This document shows positions 1 to 5,140 of a stretch of 12,157 bases of DNA, one piece after another. This DNA comes from Lachnospiraceae bacterium (GTDB lineage Bacteria > Bacillota > Clostridia > Lachnospirales > Lachnospiraceae). Below the pieces are notes generated by a model. That model saw only the letters and a program-made list of their open reading frames with translations, had not been told where the DNA came from and did no database searches. The position numbers were made by a program, and so were the translations under genes. Numbering within the stretch: position 1 is the stretch's first letter; the number at the start of each line of letters is the position of its first letter. The DNA lies in NCBI GenBank assembly GCA_003488965.1, contig DNJW01000071.1, positions 1 to 12,157 on the forward strand. The letters run 5' to 3'.

Positions 1-186
1 ATCACGACCAGATTAAAGCAGGTAATGAATGAGGCTGGCTGGTTCAAGGATTACGATCTGCAGGAAGTGCTGAACGAGATGAAAACAGTACGTACCGTCA
101 GCATCCAGGGCAGCCGAAAAAGGTACACCACAGAACTTACACCATTTCAGAAGAAGATTTTCGGACTGTATCACTTAATAGCTTAA
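1..186 (+). pseudogene. Transposase C-terminal end (partial at window edge; possibly IS1634/IS4-like DDE family)
   Basis: Frame 1 is open from the first base to a TAA at 184-186, giving 61 residues with no start in the window. The piece reads like the tail of a DDE transposase: a helical segment (LQEVLNEMKTVRTV), a basic strand (IQGSRKRYTTELT) and a final PFQKKIFGL helix. This layout resembles the C-terminus of IS1634/IS4-type transposases, but the catalytic residues lie left of the window, so the family is tentative. It cannot be told from here whether the gene is intact. It is followed by an imperfect hairpin (185-228) that may be the element's own end or terminator. Its position beside the odd rlmD 3' end and the paired hairpins at 385-430 fits mobile-element DNA. 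It could instead be an unrelated IS. Confidence 0.5.
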
Positions 187-228
187 ACCAGTGTATAATC
201 AGACCGGGATTTTAGGTTACACTGTTTA
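185..228. repeat. Imperfect inverted repeat just after the transposase stop
   Basis: AAACCAGTGTA (186-195 region) is followed after about 22 bases by TACACTGTTT (218-227). The arms pair over 10 bp with one bulged C. There is no clear T-run on the plus strand, so this is either a weak transcript-end hairpin or part of an insertion-sequence end. A second copy of the end would be needed to call an IS boundary, and none is visible in the window. Confidence 0.4.
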
Positions 229-384
229 ACTTAATCTTATTTGCCCGCAAAATTCCATACATAAGCATATTTCCCCTTTCATTTATTCTACTTAAATATG
301 GTATTTCGCAATTCCAGAAGTACACCAGCAGCCTTTCATTTATCGCTTTCATTTCAGTATTGCCTGCCCCAATGCATGGTATAA

Positions 385-430
385 CTTACTAGACTAACAA
401 GTTAGTCGTAAGCTAGGGATGTATCCCTAG
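385..430. other. Two abutting near-perfect hairpins (oriT-like or recombination-site-like)
   Basis: Hairpin 1 is GACTAAC (392-398), loop AA, GTTAGTC (401-407). It is extended by CTTAC (385-389) pairing with GTAAG (408-412) across a bulged TA. Hairpin 2 begins on the next base: CTAGGGAT (413-420), loop GT, ATCCCTAG (423-430). Both stems are perfect or nearly so and have 2-nt loops, which suits DNA cruciform or protein-binding sites better than RNA terminators. No T-run follows. The flanking AACCCTCTTAGCAAGC (431-446) could hold a relaxase nick site, because origins of transfer usually place inverted repeats directly beside the nick. That role is inferred from architecture only, and no relaxase gene lies in the window. 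Confidence 0.4.
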
Positions 431-496
431 AACCCTCTTAGCAAGCCTGATTATACGAACAAAAATAGCGTGTATTCCAAATATAGAATCTTATCC

Positions 497-531
497 AAAA
501 AAGAAGCAAGAACGATACCGCCCTTACTTCT
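497..531 (-). terminator. Rho-independent terminator of the protease-yhaM-rlmD operon
   Basis: On the minus strand, 16 bases after the rlmD stop, AGAAGTAAG (531-523) pairs with CTTGCTTCT (510-502). This is a 9-bp stem with one G.U pair and a 12-nt loop, and a run of T residues (to 497) follows. It is a standard intrinsic terminator. Because it lies beyond the extra RlmD tail, it probably arrived with the same DNA as that tail. Confidence 0.7.
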
Positions 532-546
532 CTCTGCACCAAATAT

Positions 547-2268
547 CTATATCATTTTGAAATGCCTTAATGCATCCATTATAGCCGCTTCTTTATCAGC
601 CGGACACTTGGGTTGCTTTGCATTTTCAGATTTTGGCATATTATAATTCAGTCTCATATCTAACCCACATTTATGCTTTACCTGTGCTATATAAAGGTTC
701 GATACCAATAACCCTGACTGCTCTAACACATACTGCTTAATCTCTTCATAGGTTGCTTTCGCTTCTGATGCAGTAAGGTCAAGTTCGCTTATATCCAAAT
801 CTACCTCTATTACATCATCTGGCTTTCGTTGGGACAACTGAACAACCGTCTCCACATGCACCGTCCCCCCAAACTGGTCCACCGCCCGAACCCTTTTCAG
901 CTCATACCCCCCATCACATAACACCCGTAGGTCCCTAGCCAGCGTTGCAGGCTCACAGCTTACATACACGATTTTCTCCGGCTGCATCAGGAGCATGGTT
1001 TCCAGACATTCCTTATCACAGCCCTTCCGCGGCGGGTCCACCACGATGACATCCGCCCTGATTCCTTCTTTTTCATACTTTTCCGGCAGGATTTCTTCCG
1101 CTTTTCCCGCTAGAAATTCCACATTTCCAATCCCGTTATATACCGCATTTTCCTTAGCATCCTCTATCGCCTGCGGAATCACTTCCACACCATAAACCTT
1201 TTTTGCCTTTTTTGCAAAAAAAAGGGAAATCGTTCCAATACCGCAATACAAATCCCATACCGTTTCCTCCCCGGTCAGTCCGGCATACTCCACTGCCAGA
1301 CTATATAGCTTCTCCGTCTGCACCGGATTCACCTGATAAAAAGAAAGGGGAGAGAGATGAAACACAATTTCTTCTCCAGTCAAAGAAAAATTCTTTCCGT
1401 CTCTCACTCGAATTGTATCGCTTATCTTATCCTTCCCCCATATCGTATAAATCGTATCACCCATAATCACATTGGTTCTGTCCGTATTTATATTTAACGA
1501 CACACTTGTCATTCCTTTTATTTTTCTCAATACATCTGTCAGTTTCTTTTGACAAGGAAGAATTTTTCCTTCCTTTGCGGCTCTTTCCACATCTCTGCCT
1601 TTATAATTAATCACAAGACAGACCATAATCTCTCCGCTGGCAAAGCCTTTCCTTATCAGAATATGACGCACAAGCCCGGTTCCCGTTTTTTCATCATAGG
1701 CAGAGACATGAAATTTTTTCATATATTCGAGAACGCTTTCTAATATTTCCTTATTTTCCTCTGCACCCAGAGCACAATCCGTATTCGCAACAATATGATG
1801 TGTTCTCCCGGCATAAAATCCGGCAACCAGATTTCCTTCCTTGTCTGTCCCCACCGGAAACTGTGCCTTATTCCGGTAATGATAAGCTTTTCCCATCCCT
1901 ACCGCCGGTTCCATCACGCTCTCCACCAGCTCTGCTTCAAAACCGCCTATTCTAATCAGGCTGTCTTTTACTTTTTTCTGCTTATAGGCAAGCTGTGCCT
2001 TATAATTCATCGCTTGTATCTGACAGCCGCCGCACTGCCTATGGAATCTGCATTCCGGCTCCACACGGATATCCGAAGGAACGATAATTTTCTCCAGTTT
2101 TGCATATGCATAACTCTTTTTTGCCTTCATGATTTTACATTTTACGGTATCTCCAATTACGGCATCCTTCACAAAAAGGATATAGCCGTTTACCTTGCCT
2201 ATACCCTCTCCGTCATTGCCGATATCTTCAATTGTAACCGTAAGAATGTCATTTTTCTTATATTCCAT
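547..2268 (-). CDS. rlmD: 23S rRNA (uracil-C5)-methyltransferase, RlmD/RumA family, with an added C-terminal tail
   Basis: This SAM-dependent enzyme makes 5-methyluridine in 23S rRNA (the RlmD/RlmCD type). An N-terminal TRAM-like RNA-binding fold spans about residues 1-60. The four cysteines expected to hold a [4Fe-4S] cluster are C73, C79, C82 and C165. The SAM-binding region includes VWDLYCGIGTISLFFA (about 337-352), DPPRKGC follows at 411-417, and the catalytic cysteine is C438 in YVSCEPATLARDL. The expected general base is E473 in HVET. Family members normally end within about 10 residues of HVETVV, at about 450-485 residues. Here another ~90 residues follow, beginning DDVIEVDLDISELDLT and ending MDALRHFKMI. 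I recall similar tails on clostridial RlmD proteins at integrated elements. The ATG lies 2 bases after the yhaM stop, with GAGGA about 10 bases upstream inside yhaM, so translation is probably coupled. Confidence 0.88.
   Translation of the reverse strand: MEYKKNDILTVTIEDIGNDGEGIGKVNGYILFVKDAVIGDTVKCKIMKAKKSYAYAKLEKIIVPSDIRVEPECRFHRQCGGCQIQAMNYKAQLAYKQKKVKDSLIRIGGFEAELVESVMEPAVGMGKAYHYRNKAQFPVGTDKEGNLVAGFYAGRTHHIVANTDCALGAEENKEILESVLEYMKKFHVSAYDEKTGTGLVRHILIRKGFASGEIMVCLVINYKGRDVERAAKEGKILPCQKKLTDVLRKIKGMTSVSLNINTDRTNVIMGDTIYTIWGKDKISDTIRVRDGKNFSLTGEEIVFHLSPLSFYQVNPVQTEKLYSLAVEYAGLTGEETVWDLYCGIGTISLFFAKKAKKVYGVEVIPQAIEDAKENAVYNGIGNVEFLAGKAEEILPEKYEKEGIRADVIVVDPPRKGCDKECLETMLLMQPEKIVYVSCEPATLARDLRVLCDGGYELKRVRAVDQFGGTVHVETVVQLSQRKPDDVIEVDLDISELDLTASEAKATYEEIKQYVLEQSGLLVSNLYIAQVKHKCGLDMRLNYNMPKSENAKQPKCPADKEAAIMDALRHFKMI
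840..870 (-). other. Candidate integrative-element attachment motif inside the rlmD coding sequence
   Basis: The rlmD codons for GGTVHVETVV (residues 467-476) carry GCATGTGGAGACGGTTGT on the minus strand. Integrative conjugative elements that target the 23S rRNA uracil methyltransferase gene (rum/rumA) are known in streptococci and related Firmicutes, and they insert near its 3' end. Here normal RlmD homology stops right after this motif and an unrelated tail begins, as expected at an attL/attR junction where the element supplies a replacement 3' end. Only one copy is visible, so the exact core and its extent are inferred. Confidence 0.5.
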
Positions 2269-2270
2269 CC

Positions 2271-3215
2271 CTATTCCATCCTCGTTGCCCTTAAGTTGGA
2301 TTCAAACAGCCGGTTGAATCCGAGCCATCCCGTTTCCTTTGTGTTATTCAGCAATTCTGTAAAAGTCTGCATTTTCGCATCCGTATTGTCTGCAAAATTA
2401 AGTGCCATAGCCTCCATAATTGCCGGCTTTTTCGGCGAACCGAATTCATATTCCCCGTGATGGGCAAGAATACAATGCTTTAACTCTCCTGCCAGCACCG
2501 GAGGAAATCCTTCAATATCCTTTATCTTTTCAGCTACCATTTCGGTGCCCATAACAATATGCCCTAAAAGCTGCCCGTCATCCGTATAATCATTCTCCGG
2601 GAAAAGCGACAGTTCCTTTACTTTGCCGATATCATGGCAGATTGCGGCACTGATAAGCAAATCTTTCTTTAACAACGGATATGCACTGCAATAATACTCA
2701 CATAGCTTCGTTACACTTAAAGTATGCTCCAGCAGTCCGCCCACAAAACCGTGATGTACCGTCTTAGCCGCCGACGACTGCTTAAAAGCCTTGATGAATC
2801 CCGCATCCTTTACAAAAAAAGCCTCCAGCAGCATTTTCAGATATGGATTTTCAATCGCTTTTATGTATCCCGACAGTTCCGTATACATCTCTTCGATATT
2901 CTTCCTGCTCACCGGAAGATAATCCGCCGGATCATATTCCCCCTCCTGACATTTCCGGACGCGCTTTACATTCACCTGAAGAGAATTCTGAAAGCTTGTT
3001 ATATCTCCATGCACTTCAATATAATCCAGTGAGTCAAACTCTCCGATACCTGGATTATTCGGATCCCATACTTTTGCATCCAATGTGCCTGTCTTATCCT
3101 GCAAAATTACATTATCATAAGCCTTCCCGTTTTTTGTAATTGCCGACTGTTTATGCTTGCACAAATAGATTCCAAGTATCCTATCGCCTTCTTTATAATC
3201 TTTAATATACTTCAT
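2271..3215 (-). CDS. yhaM: 3'-5' exoribonuclease YhaM (OB-fold plus HD domain)
   Basis: YhaM is a cytoplasmic metal-dependent 3'-5' exonuclease acting on RNA ends (and single-stranded DNA in vitro) in Firmicutes. The 314-residue length is typical. An OB-fold nucleic-acid-binding domain occupies about residues 10-90 (ILQDKTGTLDAKVWD is its central strand). An HD phosphohydrolase domain follows at about 150-290. Metal ligands appear as H164 (GGLLEHTLSV), the HD pair H194-D195 (AICHDIGKVKEL), H219 (LLGHIV), H252-H253 (LAHHGEYEFGSP) and D277/D279 (FADNTDAKM). A GGAAAGGG purine tract precedes the ATG. It lies between the HtrA-like gene (85-base gap, no convincing terminator) and rlmD (2-base gap), so all three are probably co-transcribed. 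No missing catalytic residue was noticed. Confidence 0.92.
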   Translation of the reverse strand: MKYIKDYKEGDRILGIYLCKHKQSAITKNGKAYDNVILQDKTGTLDAKVWDPNNPGIGEFDSLDYIEVHGDITSFQNSLQVNVKRVRKCQEGEYDPADYLPVSRKNIEEMYTELSGYIKAIENPYLKMLLEAFFVKDAGFIKAFKQSSAAKTVHHGFVGGLLEHTLSVTKLCEYYCSAYPLLKKDLLISAAICHDIGKVKELSLFPENDYTDDGQLLGHIVMGTEMVAEKIKDIEGFPPVLAGELKHCILAHHGEYEFGSPKKPAIMEAMALNFADNTDAKMQTFTELLNNTKETGWLGFNRLFESNLRATRME

Positions 3216-3300
3216 ACCCTATATTCCCTTTCCTATTCGGTTCTTTCTGTTACCCTTCCACAGTCTGCAAATTTCCGGCAGACGCATGCACATCTTTTCA

Positions 3301-4656
3301 TCATTCAAAACTCCCCAGAATCACATTTACTTCCATCTCTACATATTCCTCCGGACCCTGACGCATCAAAGTGATTGCAGCCGTCCCATTCGGCTGTCCT
3401 TCCATCAGCACATTTACCAAATCCCCATAAGTACGGACTTCCTTTTCATTAATCCCCACAATAATATCACCGCTTTGAATCCCTGCCTCCATCGCAGGCG
3501 AATCCATTTCAATTTCCGTAATATAAGCGCCATACGGCACTCCCAGATTTTCGTTTGCCTCCGGCGTTACGTCAGTGCCATGGGTTCCCAGATATGCCTG
3601 CTTCCGCTCATTGCTCATCCTTTCAATCACTTTTCTCAATTCCGTAATTCCTATTGCGGATACCAGATTTTTCATATCCTCGCCATTATGGGAACTGTCC
3701 ACCATACCCAGCATCTGTCCTTTCATATTAATCAAAATGCCCGATGCCTTCTGGCTTCCGTAAATATCGGTCGTTATCAGCTTATAATAAGAATCTACCA
3801 TATTTAAAACAGTACTGTTGGATGTTACCATGCCATAACATACCGCATCCCCGTTTCCCAGCGGACTGCCGATAGCGATTACAGGATTTCCCACAATTGC
3901 GCGGCTGCTGGAACTTGCAGATAAATCTGCTGCCGTAATCTGCTCTATAGTTTCCTTTTCCATATCCTCCTGCTGCACGGAAATAATTGCCAGTTTGGTA
4001 TTCACATCCTTTTCCCGAAGCTGAGCCTGACTCTGTGTCCCGTCACAGAAGGTTACCATAATACTTTCCGCATCAATTACTTTTTCATAATTGACCAAAA
4101 TAAGTATTTCCTTCCCCGGCTTTGCCACAACTACTCCGGAAGTCTGCCCCTTGCTTTCATAAGGATCATTAAACCAGTCCACATTTGATACGGAACCGGT
4201 AACGGTAACTACCGACCTGCCCGCTTCCAATGCCACCTCTGACATGGCATTGTACATCTGGGTATAATCCTCCGTACCCAACTGTATGCTTCCCAATATT
4301 TTCTCTATCTGTTCATCCTGGATTACAATCTCTGGCGGCGCTTCTTCCGGCTCCATTTCCGAATCATCTACTATCATGTCCTCCGGTCTCATTTCCTCTA
4401 TCTCATCCGGAAATTCAATCGGCTCCGGCTCTTCCTCCGGATACAGCCAATTGCTGATGACCGGCTCCAGCAAAAGAAAAGTCAAACATGCAACCAGAGA
4501 AAAAACCACTGCCATTGCAGCAGTAATCAGCATCCTTCGAAGCAGCTTCTTTTTGTTAATCGGACGCTGCTTGATTGTTTCTGTTATAAAATCCGAATCC
4601 TGCTTCTGCATTCTGGATTCCAGGTCTATATCCTTTTTGTGTTTTTCATTATCCAT
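3301..4656 (-). CDS. HtrA/DegP-like membrane-anchored protein with PDZ domain, catalytic triad lost (pseudo-protease)
   Basis: This 451-residue protein has the HtrA layout: a basic cytoplasmic N-terminus (1-42), one membrane segment (about 43-69), a very acidic proline-rich linker (about 73-115), a trypsin-like domain (about 130-345) and a C-terminal PDZ domain (about 365-448; GAYITEIEMDSPAMEAGIQ and GDIIVGINEKEV). The protease folds align with HtrA landmarks, but every catalytic position is changed. The His of TNNHVI is K192 in LVNYEKVI, the Asp of TDLAV is K221 in NTKLAI, and the Ser of GNSGGPL aligns with A304 in QKASGIL. S305 is one place off, and the oxyanion GN is also gone. It is therefore probably an inactive scaffold, sensor or substrate-binding protein facing outside the membrane. 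LVAC at 54-57 resembles a lipobox but sits inside the membrane helix. It leads the yhaM-rlmD operon. Confidence 0.82.
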   Translation of the reverse strand: MDNEKHKKDIDLESRMQKQDSDFITETIKQRPINKKKLLRRMLITAAMAVVFSLVACLTFLLLEPVISNWLYPEEEPEPIEFPDEIEEMRPEDMIVDDSEMEPEEAPPEIVIQDEQIEKILGSIQLGTEDYTQMYNAMSEVALEAGRSVVTVTGSVSNVDWFNDPYESKGQTSGVVVAKPGKEILILVNYEKVIDAESIMVTFCDGTQSQAQLREKDVNTKLAIISVQQEDMEKETIEQITAADLSASSSSRAIVGNPVIAIGSPLGNGDAVCYGMVTSNSTVLNMVDSYYKLITTDIYGSQKASGILINMKGQMLGMVDSSHNGEDMKNLVSAIGITELRKVIERMSNERKQAYLGTHGTDVTPEANENLGVPYGAYITEIEMDSPAMEAGIQSGDIIVGINEKEVRTYGDLVNVLMEGQPNGTAAITLMRQGPEEYVEMEVNVILGSFE

Positions 4657-4717
4657 AAAATTACCAGTCTTTCTTTATTATATGAAACGCATGAAAAGTA
4701 TCTAAATCAACTTTATT

Positions 4718-4746
4718 AGTATAGCTTGTTTCTGGGATAATGTAAA
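4718..4746 (-). promoter_or_regulatory. Sigma-A type promoter of the HtrA-like/yhaM/rlmD operon
   Basis: On the minus strand TTTACA (4746-4741) and TATACT (4723-4718) are separated by exactly 17 bp, both close to consensus. The start codon is at 4656, leaving a leader of about 55 nt. A second TATAAT-like block closer to the gene (about 4677-4682) lacks a -35 at proper spacing. Confidence 0.6.
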
Positions 4747-4770
4747 TGGATATCTGGGGAATAAAATAGT

Positions 4771-4977
4771 TATGGGGGCTGTTTGTTATGTGTTGGTTTA
4801 AGTCCGCCCAACCGAAAGTATATTCCTCCGTCGCCGCGCTCCCGCTCCACAAAAAGCGTAGCGGGCACTAGGTTCGTGGGGAACCTCACCAAGTGCCGAC
4901 GCTTTTTAAGGGGCTCCTTGAGGAATATGTTTTCGGCTGGGCTGCTGTATTGACAAAAATAAAAAACAGCAACCATA
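4771..4977. repeat. ~207-bp imperfect palindromic element (MITE-like or structured RNA)
   Basis: Two 58-bp arms, 4771-4828 and 4920-4977, are inverted copies that align without gaps at about 41 of 58 positions. The outer and inner ends are best conserved; the inner end includes ATATTCCTC. Between them is a G+C-rich core with a second nested stem: AAAAAGCGT (4851-4859) with ACGCTTTTT (4899-4907), GGCACT (4864-4869) with AGTGCC (4892-4897), and GGTTC (4871-4875) with GAACC (4881-4885). The whole can fold into one long hairpin on either strand. Base composition differs sharply from the AT-rich flanks. I see no target-site duplication and no convincing protein. I have an unverified impression that this sequence recurs in other Lachnospiraceae genomes. 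It could be a non-autonomous transposable element or a folded RNA. Confidence 0.6.
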
Positions 4978-5014
4978 TTATAATCCTCCCCAAACCAATC
5001 CCCATCCTTTAATA

Positions 5015-5050
5015 GTATTTTTTATTGTCCTATGGTATAATAAAAAATAC
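5015..5050 (+). promoter_or_regulatory. mutS2 promoter with extended -10 inside a perfect 12-bp inverted repeat
   Basis: TGGTATAAT (5033-5041) is an extended -10 box, and the -35 region 17 bp upstream (TAGTAT, 5013-5018) is poor. GTATTTTTTATT (5015-5026) and AATAAAAAATAC (5039-5050) are perfect inverted copies 12 bases apart, and the right copy overlaps the -10 box. The arms could be an operator for a dimeric repressor or form a hairpin in DNA. The leader that follows has a weak GC hairpin (CGCCG 5050-5054 with CGGCG 5087-5091) and a 10-bp direct repeat AAAAATGACA at 5092 and 5105. The ribosome-binding site is TAGGAAA, ending about 8 bases before the ATG. Confidence 0.5.
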
Positions 5051-5140
5051 GCCGACAGGCAATGCTCACATTTTATTCGATGCTTGCGGCGAAAAATGAC
5101 ATGTAAAAATGACACATAATTCATAGTTAGGAAAAATATT

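Larger units (their letters stand above)
187..546. other. Gene-free mobile-element-like spacer between the transposase tail and rlmD
   Basis: No open frame with a credible start or codon pattern is present in these 360 bases. The stretch is AT-rich and contains the hairpin after the transposase (185-228), the two abutting hairpins (385-430) and the rlmD terminator (497-531). Nothing further is recognised at 229-384. A second copy of the rlmD integration-site motif (the complement of GCATGTGGAGACGG) was looked for by eye and not found, so the other end of any integrated element must lie left of the window. Confidence 0.5.

Noticed and set aside
1795..2460. 221-codon plus-strand ORF antisense to rlmD and yhaM
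   Set aside because: It is antisense to two well-supported genes and has no ribosome-binding site or recognisable domain; it is a frame shadow.
3263..3283. GTCTGC/GCAGAC hairpin between the HtrA-like gene and yhaM
   Set aside because: It has a 6-bp stem with no T-run on either side, so it is not a convincing terminator; the operon probably reads through.
4950..4984. Promoter formed by TTGACA in the palindromic element and TATAAT at 4979-4984
   Set aside because: The spacing is 23 bp, too long for sigma-A; only a weak CATATT lies near proper spacing, so it is mentioned only as part of the element.
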